Shown here: piece by piece, positions 1 to 7,286 of the stretch
How the letters are laid out: every line of letters begins with the position of its first letter
Position numbering within the stretch: the first letter of the stretch is position 1
DNA from: Limnochordia bacterium
GTDB lineage: Bacteria > Bacillota > Limnochordia > Darwinibacteriales > DTU012
Reading direction: 5' to 3'
Assembly: GCA_007116995.1 (NCBI GenBank)
Contig: SKHL01000328.1
Span: 1-9,217 of the forward strand
DNA length: 9,217 bases
The notes under the pieces: model-generated
What the model was told of the DNA's origin: nothing
Seen by the model: the letters and a program-made list of their open reading frames with translations, nothing else
Databases searched by the model: none
Made by a program: the position numbers and the translations under genes

Positions 1-750
1 GACATCGGCTCGCCCAACCATGGGATCTACTTCTGTACCCTGGACGTCTTTTACTCGTTCATATAAGAACGATGATAGCTCGTAATGATTAGCGAATGTG
101 CCTAATTCATGAACAATCCGTCTATTTACAGCAAATTGAAGGCGCTCAAGAGCGATTTCTCCTGCAAGTACCAGACCGTTTAGTTCATCTAGTATGGCGT
201 ACTCATCCCGAGATAATCGGCCCGTTTGTGGCTTATACGCCAGATCATGTTCCACTTCAGCCCAGGCATGCATCAAAACAGACCCAACTTGAACCTCTAC
301 AGTGTAAGAGGCATATTCTCTGCATTGCTCGCTTAAACTGTCTGGGTATAACCGTACGCGGTAATGCCTGGCTGAATAGCCCGAAAAACTCTTTTTATAA
401 TTTTCTATTTGCTGCTGGGGGAAGTCCTTGTGTTCATCTACAATAAAATGGGATCGCAAAAATGTATCCACCTCGTCTTTATCACCAGGGAAATATAGTG
501 CTATCCGTATACCCGCTAAATCCACAATATCCTTGGTGATATCAGCTACACATTTGTATTTCTTACGTTCTGCTCTACTACAAAGCTTCTCTCGTAAGCG
601 ATCAGGACGTTTGGCTCTATATGTGACCATACACCGAACTCCATTTCGCTCTAATCCGCTTTCACATTGCTCCGCACAAATGCGTGCTAGTTTCTCGTAT
701 ACTTTCAACTCTTGGCGATAGTCCTGCATGAACTGATCAATTATCTGCAA
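1..750 (-). CDS. RelA/SpoT-domain (p)ppGpp synthetase-like protein, 3' end cut by window edge
   Basis: The frame is open for 250 codons with no stop before the window edge, so the C-terminus is missing. The chosen start is TTG at 750, because a GGAGG lies 8 bases upstream; the first in-frame ATG (729) has no comparable site. What is seen: a basic ATP-side motif YRAKRPDRLREK (residues 44-55), VDLAGIR with the metal-binding Asp at D77, GYSARHY (124-130, the guanine-stacking G-loop Tyr region), and VEVQV with the second catalytic acid E152, followed by HAWAEVEHDLAYK (161-173). Known: this motif order defines the RelA/SpoT synthetase fold, which transfers pyrophosphate from ATP to GDP/GTP or, in toxic small alarmone synthetases, to other targets such as tRNA. 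No HD hydrolase domain precedes it, so it is not a full-length Rel. Odd: the usual Arg-Thr after E-x-Q-x is Gly-Ser (156-157). After the domain comes a helical segment (about 180-230). The true product could be an alarmone, a toxic modification or something else; the fold call is firm, the activity is not. Confidence 0.87.
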   Translation of the reverse strand, partial: MQIIDQFMQDYRQELKVYEKLARICAEQCESGLERNGVRCMVTYRAKRPDRLREKLCSRAERKKYKCVADITKDIVDLAGIRIALYFPGDKDEVDTFLRSHFIVDEHKDFPQQQIENYKKSFSGYSARHYRVRLYPDSLSEQCREYASYTVEVQVGSVLMHAWAEVEHDLAYKPQTGRLSRDEYAILDELNGLVLAGEIALERLQFAVNRRIVHELGTFANHYELSSFLYERVKDVQGTEVDPMVGRADV

Positions 751-1013
751 TGGGTAACCCTCCGTAATATCCAGTAAATGTAGATCCTAACGTTACAATA
801 TTCGTAATTAACAGCCAATAGTTGACCGCTCTTTCCATACCAGTTTACTGCTTCATCCAGTAAGCCCCGCCATTTAGCCATGCTACAATAACCAATCACT
901 TGATTATCCGCGACAGCCAAATATGTATTCAAGTTGGTACTATTTTCATGCTCATGTAGCAGAGAGTCTACACTCTATGCTACATTTACCCATTCCAACC
1001 GGATCCGCTGCAT
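741..1013 (-). pseudogene. rimI: Decayed RimI-like GNAT acetyltransferase remnant with in-frame TAG
   Basis: An ATG at 1013 with AGGAG 8 bases upstream opens a frame of 12 codons, reaches a TAG at 975-977, and then continues open in the same frame to TAA at 741-743 (90 codons in all, counting the TAG). The text after the TAG includes SVDSLLHEHENS, then YLAVADNQVIGYCSMAKW, then LLDEA and later LAVNYEYCN. Known: RimI-type N-acetyltransferases read roughly W-S-x-x-x-F-x-x-E-L, then x-V-A-x-x-x-x-x-V-G-Y-x-G-M-W, I-x-D-E-A, and then A-V-x-P-x-Y-R. The TAG sits where the conserved Trp (TGG) of the W-S motif would be. The acetyl-CoA-binding Arg/Gly-rich loop is lost (EYCNVRIY), and the frame ends soon after, well short of a normal protein of about 150 residues. 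The end overlaps the TTG start of the RelA/SpoT-domain gene by 10 bases. Inference: a truncated, mutated copy. Alternatives are a short functional protein from TTG 932 or UAG readthrough; both are less likely. Confidence 0.5.
759..763 (-). promoter_or_regulatory. Ribosome binding site setting the TTG start of the RelA/SpoT-domain gene
   Basis: On the minus strand GGAGG is followed by 8 bases and then TTG. This is the only strong Shine-Dalgarno match near the 5' end of the RelA/SpoT-domain frame, and it adds seven residues upstream of the first ATG. It lies inside the 3' end of the upstream remnant, so translation of the two could once have been coupled. Confidence 0.7.
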
Positions 1014-1021
1014 CTCCACAT

Positions 1022-1077
1022 CTCCTAAACACCCTTAGCGTAGCTAGGAGTATATTCTACATTTTTTACCAACTCCT
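1022..1077 (-). promoter_or_regulatory. Leader with competing SD/anti-SD hexamers upstream of the rimI-like remnant
   Basis: Read on the minus strand, the leader contains AGGAGT (1077-1072), then ACTCCTA (1051-1045), then TAGGAG (1027-1022), the last being the ribosome binding site of the remnant gene. The central element is complementary to both outer ones, so it could pair with either but not both. That arrangement could mask or free the ribosome binding site. It rests on 6-base matches only and may be chance. I did not find a convincing sigma-A promoter further upstream on this strand. Confidence 0.2.
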
Positions 1078-1203
1078 GTTCCATTAGAAGTTAACCCTAA
1101 ACATCTCGATTGAATTGCAGATTACACCCAGTTACCCACTGCTTTCCTGACATTGTGAATGCATCTCGTAACTCGCAACTGCTATCCTACTTTAATAAAA
1201 TGA

Positions 1204-1233
1204 GCTAGTCGACGGAGATAATTTTGCATACTA
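1204..1233 (+). promoter_or_regulatory. Candidate sigma-G (forespore) promoter of the germination operon
   Basis: CATACTA at 1227-1233 matches the sigma-G -10 consensus CATWMTA at all seven positions. Eighteen bases upstream, GCTAG (1204-1208) matches the -35 consensus GMATR at three of five. Known: gerA-type operons in Bacillus are transcribed by sigma-G in the forespore. A start near 1240 would give a leader of about 95 bases before the first gene. The -35 is weak, so the call leans on the -10 and on context. Confidence 0.5.
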
Positions 1234-1334
1234 TCTAGCAGTATTTGGCAGAATAGAGACTGACCTCCATGTCGTCGGACAATGATGGGTGATGTACTAT
1301 TTCAAGATAGCACAGCTATAGGGAGATAACTCTG

Positions 1335-2870
1335 ATGAGAAAGATAATCAAAGCACTTCTAAATCCCCGGAAAGCTAAGCTCTCTCCAGATAAGCAGGTT
1401 CTACGGGGAAGTCTTGATAGGAATATTTCACTATTTAAGAAAGAGATTTTTGCTGGCGATGACACCGTGGTGTATCGTCTGTTTTCTACGAATAACCCGA
1501 ATTCTCTGCGATGTGCTGTAATTTTTATTGATCAAATGATTGATCGCGAAAGTCTAATGAAGCATGTCATTAGACCCTTGATGAAAAAATCTATAGACGC
1601 GACTCAACTTGCAGGTAGCATCGATTACATTGTCGACAGTGTCATCACTATTGATGGAGCTAACGTGGAGAACAGTCTTGGTAAAATAGTTCCCAATATA
1701 CTTCAGGGGGAATCACTACTACTAATTGATGGATATTCTACCGGGGTTATTTTGAATACCCGGGGCTGGGCCATGCGCGCTGTAGAAGAACCTCAGTCTG
1801 AGAGCGTGGTACGAGGTCCGAGAGAAGGCTTTACTGAAGGGATTATGCTAAATCTTACCTTGTTAAGAAGAAAACTAAAGACACCGAAACTCCGTTTTCA
1901 TTTAACAAAACTGGGTCAGCAAACGAAAACAACCGTGGCTATCGCATACATCGATGGGCTCGCCTCACCAGAAATACTTAAAGAGCTGAATCGGCGTCTG
2001 AACAATACCCAGATCGATGGTGTACTGGAATCTGGGTATATTGAGGAGATGATCAAGGACTCACCTCTTAGTCCTTTTAAAACTGTGGGTCATACAGAAC
2101 GACCGGACATTATTGCTGGCAAACTACTAGAGGGGCGGATCGCCATATTTTGTGATGGCACACCTTTTGTGTTAACTGTCCCCTTTATATTTCAGGAACT
2201 GTTCCAAGCCAATGAAGATTACTATAAGAACTTCCTCCTAGCTTCGTTTGACCGAATTGTACGCTATATGGCCTTTTTTATCACTACAAGCACTCCCGCT
2301 ATCTACTTATCGCTAATCACATACCATCAAGAGATGGTTCCCACACCATTATTATTAAGTATTTCTGCTGCGAGAGACGGAGTACCCTTTCCAACGGTAT
2401 TCGAAGTAATAGCCATGGGTCTTGTATTTGAAATCCTGCGAGAGGGCGGAATAAGACTTCCCACACCCATCGGACAAGCACTCAGCATTGTAGGCGCTAT
2501 CGTGCTCGGAGATGCTGCGGCTACAGCCCAATTAGTCAGTGCCCCCATGATTATCGTTATCGCACTAACAGCTATTTCTAGTTTTGCCATACCACAAATG
2601 CTCGGTCTTACTGTGATAATTCGCCTTATATTTGTGATTATAGCTTCCTTTTTAGGACTGTATGGATACATTTTCGCTGTAATTGGCTTGGTACTCCAAC
2701 TAACGTCTATGCGCTCCTTTGGGATTCCATATATGGCTAATATGGGCTCTCTACATCCCCAGGATGTAAAGGATACTATGATCCGGGCTCCTTGGTGGGT
2801 GATGTATTGGCGTCCGAAATTTCTGGCAAACCGTAATATGGTGCGGCAAAGAAAAGAGGCAAACCGATGA
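1335..2870 (+). CDS. gerAA: Spore germination receptor A subunit (GerAA/GerKA family)
   Basis: This 511-residue protein has the usual length and layout of the GerA-type A subunit, an inner-membrane component of the nutrient germinant receptor that starts spore germination. The N-terminal cytosolic half (about 1-270) contains NPNSLRCAVIFIDQMID (54-70) and the EEPQSESVVRGPREGF block (151-166). The family hallmark runs through RPDIIAGKLLEGRIAIFCD (256-274) and GTPFVLTVP (275-283). The C-terminal half has several membrane helices and the conserved RDGVPFPTVFE (347-357), LREGGIRLPTPIGQALS (368-384) and VGAIVLGDAAATAQLVS (386-402) stretches. The start ATG has GGGAG 9 bases upstream. The 3' end overlaps the next gene by four bases (ATGA). 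It is first in the operon behind a candidate sigma-G promoter. The symbol marks the family; A-C-B gene order resembles gerK more than gerA of B. subtilis. The germinant cannot be told from sequence. Confidence 0.97.
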   Translation: MRKIIKALLNPRKAKLSPDKQVLRGSLDRNISLFKKEIFAGDDTVVYRLFSTNNPNSLRCAVIFIDQMIDRESLMKHVIRPLMKKSIDATQLAGSIDYIVDSVITIDGANVENSLGKIVPNILQGESLLLIDGYSTGVILNTRGWAMRAVEEPQSESVVRGPREGFTEGIMLNLTLLRRKLKTPKLRFHLTKLGQQTKTTVAIAYIDGLASPEILKELNRRLNNTQIDGVLESGYIEEMIKDSPLSPFKTVGHTERPDIIAGKLLEGRIAIFCDGTPFVLTVPFIFQELFQANEDYYKNFLLASFDRIVRYMAFFITTSTPAIYLSLITYHQEMVPTPLLLSISAARDGVPFPTVFEVIAMGLVFEILREGGIRLPTPIGQALSIVGAIVLGDAAATAQLVSAPMIIVIALTAISSFAIPQMLGLTVIIRLIFVIIASFLGLYGYIFAVIGLVLQLTSMRSFGIPYMANMGSLHPQDVKDTMIRAPWWVMYWRPKFLANRNMVRQRKEANR

Positions 2871-4012
2871 AACGATATATTGGGTTCCTATGTTTGCTAA
2901 TGGTCACCACTCTAGGGTGTTGGAACTATCGAGAAGTAGAGGAATTAGGCATCGTCTCTGGGGTTGGCATAGACAAGCAAGAAAATACGAGTAATTATCA
3001 ATTAGCGATTGAAATAGTTAATATCAAAGGAGGACAAGATGGTCAGATTAATCATCACCCCGTAATCACGCAAGGCCAGTCCATGTTTGATAGTGCTCGC
3101 AACACCATTCTGCGTACGGGTCAACGAGCCTATTGGGCCCATGCTACTGCAGCTGTGATTAGTGAGGATCTAGCTCGAGATGGAATACTGTCGGTGCTCG
3201 ACTGGGTCTCCCGTGATGCCGAGGTTCGCTCAGACATTTGGCTTTTTGTCTCAAGTGAAAAGGACGCGAAATCTATCTTCCTTACAGAACCTGATCTAAA
3301 TGATCTGGTTTCCTTTAAACTAGCGGATATGGTTTCGGCCCATAACTCAGTTCCCAAGTTCATACCTAAAGAGCTGTGGAAATTCAAGCAGGAATTATCT
3401 GCTCCTGGCCAATCTCCTACACTCCCCACAATACGCATTGTGGAGAACAACGGCCAGAAGGTTCCGGAAATATGGGGAACTGCTGTTTTTCGAAAGGATA
3501 AAATGGTAGGTTGGCTTGACGGCCTAGAGAGCTTTGCTCTCTCCTATGCCCTACCAAAAAACGCTTTTGGTCTAATCATTCTCCCTACTACCATTGAAGG
3601 TAAATCAGGGGTAGTCTCCTATGAAGTTTTTGGTAAAACTACTATGCATTCCGCAACTTTCGCTGGCAATAGAGCCTTAATGAATGTACAGGTGGACCTT
3701 CAAGTAGGAATAGCCGATCTAGAGGGTATAACCCCAGACTATCGGGAGACAACTATCCTGAGAATGTTAGAAGAAGATGTATCTAGCTTTATTAAACAAG
3801 AGATCCGCCAGGTGATTTCCAGGGTTCAACAGGAGTTTAAATCTGATATTTTTGGGTTTGGTGGAGTAATCCGACAGCAGCTACCTCACATATGGAAGGA
3901 TCTTGAATCTGATTGGAGCGAGGAGTTCACGAAATTAGATGTGCGGGTGGCTGTTAACACCACAATTCGTGCTAGTGGTTTACTCACTGCACCCATTCAA
4001 ATGAGGGATTAA
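2867..4012 (+). CDS. gerAC: Spore germination receptor C subunit, lipoprotein (Ger(x)C family)
   Basis: The 381-residue product starts with a short basic n-region, a hydrophobic stretch and a lipobox ending at Cys18 (TTLGC), then the family's typical WNYREVEELGIVSGVGIDK (19-37). The -3 position is Thr (T15) rather than the usual Leu/Val/Ile, a mild departure. GTAVFRKDKMVGWLDGLES (204-222) matches the conserved central segment. The C-terminal domain shows the family pattern DIFGFGG (327-333), then P-H-I-W-K (340-344), W350, F354 and a final extended strand before GLL (371-373). Known: GerAC-type subunits are diacylglycerol-anchored on the outer face of the spore inner membrane and are needed for receptor function. 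The ATG overlaps the upstream stop, with GAGG 7 bases before it, so translation is probably coupled to the A subunit. Confidence 0.96.
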   Translation: MKRYIGFLCLLMVTTLGCWNYREVEELGIVSGVGIDKQENTSNYQLAIEIVNIKGGQDGQINHHPVITQGQSMFDSARNTILRTGQRAYWAHATAAVISEDLARDGILSVLDWVSRDAEVRSDIWLFVSSEKDAKSIFLTEPDLNDLVSFKLADMVSAHNSVPKFIPKELWKFKQELSAPGQSPTLPTIRIVENNGQKVPEIWGTAVFRKDKMVGWLDGLESFALSYALPKNAFGLIILPTTIEGKSGVVSYEVFGKTTMHSATFAGNRALMNVQVDLQVGIADLEGITPDYRETTILRMLEEDVSSFIKQEIRQVISRVQQEFKSDIFGFGGVIRQQLPHIWKDLESDWSEEFTKLDVRVAVNTTIRASGLLTAPIQMRD

Positions 4013-4015
4013 TCT

Positions 4016-4216
4016 ATGTTTATCCTGCTGGTACTAGCCTATCTTCTCGTTGGTTGTGCTGAAGTTTTCTTGTGGGAAACTAAAGACATTCGCAAAATCG
4101 GTCTATTTGGTACTCTCCTAATTGGATCCTTGATACTGAGTGCATTAATGCTATTAGGGGTGGATATCCCTAGCCCCACTGGTTTCTTTGAAAAACTAAT
4201 TCTATCACTATCCTGA
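4016..4216 (+). CDS. Small two-helix membrane protein of the germinant-receptor operon (D-subunit-like)
   Basis: This is a 66-residue protein with two predicted membrane helices (about 2-20 and 28-48) joined by a short charged loop (ETKDIRK, 21-27), and a short tail. It lies between the C and B genes, 3 bases after the C stop, with GAGGG 8 bases before its ATG, so it reads as a real translated gene. Known: many Bacillus receptor operons carry, or have beside them, a small two-helix 'D' protein (GerKD, GerUD, GerVD type) that modulates receptor activity. It is not the GerD lipoprotein. I infer the D role from size, topology and position, not from recognised sequence identity. Odd: LLVGC at residues 10-14 fits a lipobox, but no basic residue precedes it, so a plain membrane helix is more likely than lipidation. 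Confidence 0.8.
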   Translation: MFILLVLAYLLVGCAEVFLWETKDIRKIGLFGTLLIGSLILSALMLLGVDIPSPTGFFEKLILSLS

Positions 4217-4217
4217 C

Positions 4218-4222
4218 GGAGG
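4218..4222 (+). promoter_or_regulatory. Ribosome binding site setting the GTG start of the B subunit
   Basis: GGAGG lies only one base before the first possible GTG (4224) but 7 bases before the second (4230). The second is therefore the likely initiation codon, making the B protein two residues shorter than the longest frame. Confidence 0.8.
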
Positions 4223-4229
4223 TGTGCTT

Positions 4230-5324
4230 GTGAAAGCAGAAGTGATATCGGAACAACAAGGGATTTCCATAGTCTTACTGTTTATTCTAGGAAATGCGCT
4301 TATTATCAGTATAGGTGCCCAAGCTAAAAGCGACATTTGGCTCGCCGTTCTCATAGCCATAGGCATGGCCATACCCGTTCTAACCCTTTATGCCCGACTC
4401 CATTATCTCCTACCAGGTATGGATCTATTTGACATCCTGCAATATGGTTTTGGTTCTGTAATTGGGCGGATCACTGGTTTAATCTATGTATGGTTTGCAT
4501 TTCATCTAGGCAGTCGTGTATTACGAAACTTTGGCGAGTTTATTATCACCGTTGGGCTGGAGGAGACACCACAATTACTTCCCATTAGTATTCTAGCCAT
4601 TCTATGTTTATGGTGTGTTAAGGAAGGATTGGAAGTACTTGGTCGTTTCAGCAACTTTTTCACCCGCTTCGTTGTGATCATGGTATTAGGTACAAGCCTA
4701 TTGTTACTCACCGAAGTAGACTTTAGTAACTTAAGCCCCTTCTTGTATCATGGTATGGCCCCGGTTACGACAGCAGCCTTTAAAATACTCACCTTTCCCT
4801 TTACAGAAACTGTTATTTTTACCATGGTTTTCAGCAACTTCCAGAAGAAGAGTTCGCCTTATAAGATATACTTAATCGGTCTTATTTTAGGTGGATTGAT
4901 CCTATTCATTACCATCACTAATGAAGTGTTGGTTTTAGGGTCTGAGCTCTATGAAACATCCTACTTCCCAGGCTATAGAGCGGTCCAGCGCATAAACATT
5001 CGTAACTTCATTCAACGGTTAGAGATTCTTGCTGGTGTAACCTTCCTAATTAGTGGTTTTGTGCAGCTCAGTATCTGCCTGCTTGCTACATGCAAAGGGT
5101 TAGCAAAGGTCTTAAATTTCGACGACTATCGCTTTATCGTAACACCGACCACTTTCTTAATGGTCACCATGTCCATACTAATCTATAACAGTATCATTGA
5201 AATGAATCGCTGGGCTGTTGAGATCTGGCCCGTATATGCTGCGCCTTTCCAACTTGGAATACCTGTGGTGCTATGGCTAGCCTGTGAGTTGAAGATGAAA
5301 CTAAAGGGTGAATACCCAGCGTAA
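4230..5324 (+). CDS. gerAB: Spore germination receptor B subunit, permease-like (GerAB/Spore_permease family)
   Basis: The protein has 364 residues from the GTG at 4230, chosen from the spacing of the GGAGG site; an upstream GTG at 4224 is too close to it. It is strongly hydrophobic throughout, consistent with about ten membrane helices, as in the APC-superfamily branch of spore permeases. The opening VISEQQGISIVLLFILGNAL and the nearby AKSDIWLAVL match the family start. The later block VLVLGSELYETSYFPGYRAV, followed by RINIRNFIQRLEILAG, is the conserved central signature, and CKGLAKVLNFDDYR follows. Known: the B subunit binds or senses the small-molecule germinant, usually an amino acid, without clear evidence of transport. 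It is last in the operon, 13 bases after the small gene, and is followed by a hairpin terminator. Confidence 0.96.
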   Translation: MKAEVISEQQGISIVLLFILGNALIISIGAQAKSDIWLAVLIAIGMAIPVLTLYARLHYLLPGMDLFDILQYGFGSVIGRITGLIYVWFAFHLGSRVLRNFGEFIITVGLEETPQLLPISILAILCLWCVKEGLEVLGRFSNFFTRFVVIMVLGTSLLLLTEVDFSNLSPFLYHGMAPVTTAAFKILTFPFTETVIFTMVFSNFQKKSSPYKIYLIGLILGGLILFITITNEVLVLGSELYETSYFPGYRAVQRINIRNFIQRLEILAGVTFLISGFVQLSICLLATCKGLAKVLNFDDYRFIVTPTTFLMVTMSILIYNSIIEMNRWAVEIWPVYAAPFQLGIPVVLWLACELKMKLKGEYPA

Positions 5325-5334
5325 ATATTTAACA

Positions 5335-5358
5335 ACCCGTAGTCAAATAACTACGGGT
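5335..5358. terminator. Hairpin between convergent operons, probable bidirectional terminator
   Basis: ACCCGTAGT and ACTACGGGT form a perfect 9-bp stem around a 6-base loop, starting 10 bases after the B-subunit stop. The hairpin also lies beyond the stop of the converging ABC transporter gene. The T-runs on both sides are weak (ACTTTATC on the plus strand, TTAAATATTT on the minus strand), so termination may be partial. Confidence 0.75.
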
Positions 5359-5405
5359 CAAGACTTTATCTCGACAGCATTAGTATTCTCGCATAGAACC
5401 ACCAC

Positions 5406-7286
5406 TTAGGAAATATTCTTAAACTGGCTAAAGTACATCTCTTGATAAACACCTCGCTGTTCCATTAAGCTCTGATGATTTCCCCGTTCCACAATCTCTC
5501 CATTATCAATTACCATGATAGAATTAGCATCACGAATGGTACTTAGACGATGCGCAATGATAAATGTAGTTCTACCGGACATTAAGTGAAGCATGGCTTC
5601 TTGAATCTGTAGTTCGGTACGGGTATCAACATTGCTGGTGGCCTCATCTAAGATTAGAATAGCTGGGTTGGCTAAAATGGCCCGGGCGATAGCGATTAGC
5701 TGGCGTTGACCTTGACTAAGGTTGGTGCCGCTCTCAGTCAGCAGCGTATCAAACCCGTTCGGTAACCGTCGAATAAACCCATAAGCATTAGCCAGTTTGG
5801 CTGCCTTTTTAATCTCAGCATCACTGGCACTTAACCTTCCATATTGGATATTCTCCTTGATTGTACCGGAAAACAAATAGGTATCTTGCAGTACAATTCC
5901 AAAACACTGCCGCAAGCTCTCCCGAGAATAATTACGAATGTCTTTGCCATCAATGAGAATCTGACCGCTCTCTACCTCATAGAAGCGGGTAAGTAAATTT
6001 ATCAGAGTAGTCTTTCCCGCACCGGTAGGTCCCACTAAGGCTATACTACTGCCTGGCGCTACTTCAAAACTGATATTCTTAAAAACCTTAACTTCTGGTA
6101 CATAGCCAAAGGTCACATCATCAAACACAATATGACCAGCAGGATTAGCCAATTCACTAGCCAGTGCCACGTCACTCGCTTCCTCTTCTTCATCAATAAT
6201 CTCAAACACTCGCTCCGCACCAGCTAATGCTGTCTGCAGTGTATTATAGATACTGGCTATCTCATTAAGCGGCCGCACAAACTGGCGCGAATAACTTAGA
6301 AATGCTGCAATGACACCGATTGTTATCAGTTCACGAACAGCCAAGATGCCTCCAAACCCGGCCACGGCCGTAAATCCGACATTATTAATTACATTCATCA
6401 AAGGCATAATAAAGCCAGACCAGATCTGCGCTTTTACGCCGACCTCGCACAAAGCATCATTAATGGTATCAAACTGGTCAATCACTTTTTCTTCATGGTT
6501 GAAGGCTTTAACCACAGAAATCCCAGACACCATTTCCTCAATATGACCATTTAACGCACCAAGCATCTCTTGTCGTCGTTTAAATAAAACTCTAGTCTGC
6601 GTGGTTATCACCCGAGCCAGAATAAAGACCATAGGCACCGTAACCATGCTAGCCAATGTTAGCCATGGACTCAATATTATCATCATGACAAAGGACCCGG
6701 TAATCATCAAGGTGCTACTCATTAAGTGAGTCGTAGACTGAGCCACAGTACTACTGATATTCTCAATATCATTGGCTAATCGACTCATAATCTCACCATG
6801 CGTATGACGGTCAAAAAAAGCAATCGGCAGCTTCTGTAATTTATGAAATAAGGAATTCCGTAATTTCTGGACGATTCGCTGGGATACACCGGCCATCAGC
6901 CAAGCCTGAGTAAAATGAATTAACCAATCTAGCGTATAGGCTGTTACTAGAACAAGTACTATCGACCGTAGCAAACTGAGATCACTGCCCCCCTCAAAAG
7001 CTTCAATCGTATCGATGGCCCGTCCAATAAGGAAAGGAACAATTAAGCCAATTGAGGTACTCGTTAAAATCAACGCTGCTAACACCAATAAATTTTTTCT
7101 TTGATCTCCGAAGTAGCTCCAAAGTCGTTTCATTGTGCTCAGAGCATCTCTTGGCTTAACTGCGGGCATTCCACGACCACCTATGCGACCTCCCCGGCTT
7201 CCACCAAGCATTCCAATACTCGGGCTTTGAGTCTCCGTAGAGGCAGGTTGGGATTTGGTCTGATATTGGCCATTTCTTTCTGCCAT
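5406..7286 (-). CDS. Heterodimeric ABC exporter, half with canonical Walker B (YfiC/TM288-like)
   Basis: This 626-residue half-transporter has a membrane domain (about 55-350, six helices) fused to an ATPase domain. A Gly/Arg-rich cytosolic N-terminal extension of about 50 residues (GGSRGGRIGGRGM, 28-40) precedes it. Motifs: Walker A GPTGAGKTT (419-427), Q-loop Q467, signature LSQGQ (523-527, degenerate at the third position), Walker B ILILDE with catalytic E548, and switch His H579 in IIAHRLST. Known: in heterodimeric exporters (TM287/288, LmrCD, BmrCD) one subunit supplies the catalytic Glu and His, and its partner supplies a canonical LSGGQ. This protein fits the catalytic half with the poor signature. 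Its ATG follows directly after the stop of the upstream partner gene, with AAGGAGG 8 bases before it inside that gene. The substrate (drug, lipid or peptide) cannot be read from sequence. Confidence 0.94.
   Translation of the reverse strand: MAERNGQYQTKSQPASTETQSPSIGMLGGSRGGRIGGRGMPAVKPRDALSTMKRLWSYFGDQRKNLLVLAALILTSTSIGLIVPFLIGRAIDTIEAFEGGSDLSLLRSIVLVLVTAYTLDWLIHFTQAWLMAGVSQRIVQKLRNSLFHKLQKLPIAFFDRHTHGEIMSRLANDIENISSTVAQSTTHLMSSTLMITGSFVMMIILSPWLTLASMVTVPMVFILARVITTQTRVLFKRRQEMLGALNGHIEEMVSGISVVKAFNHEEKVIDQFDTINDALCEVGVKAQIWSGFIMPLMNVINNVGFTAVAGFGGILAVRELITIGVIAAFLSYSRQFVRPLNEIASIYNTLQTALAGAERVFEIIDEEEEASDVALASELANPAGHIVFDDVTFGYVPEVKVFKNISFEVAPGSSIALVGPTGAGKTTLINLLTRFYEVESGQILIDGKDIRNYSRESLRQCFGIVLQDTYLFSGTIKENIQYGRLSASDAEIKKAAKLANAYGFIRRLPNGFDTLLTESGTNLSQGQRQLIAIARAILANPAILILDEATSNVDTRTELQIQEAMLHLMSGRTTFIIAHRLSTIRDANSIMVIDNGEIVERGNHQSLMEQRGVYQEMYFSQFKNIS

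Noticed and set aside
96..721. Two plus-strand open frames (96-446 and 428-721)
   Set aside because: They lie entirely opposite the RelA/SpoT-domain frame, whose motifs are clear, and have no recognisable domain. They are shadow frames.
2327..2671. Minus-strand frame opposite the membrane half of the A subunit
   Set aside because: It is antisense to conserved GerAA sequence and has no recognisable domain.
4224..4229. Two-residue upstream extension of the B subunit from GTG 4224
   Set aside because: The GGAGG is only one base away from this codon, too close for initiation; GTG 4230 has proper 7-base spacing.
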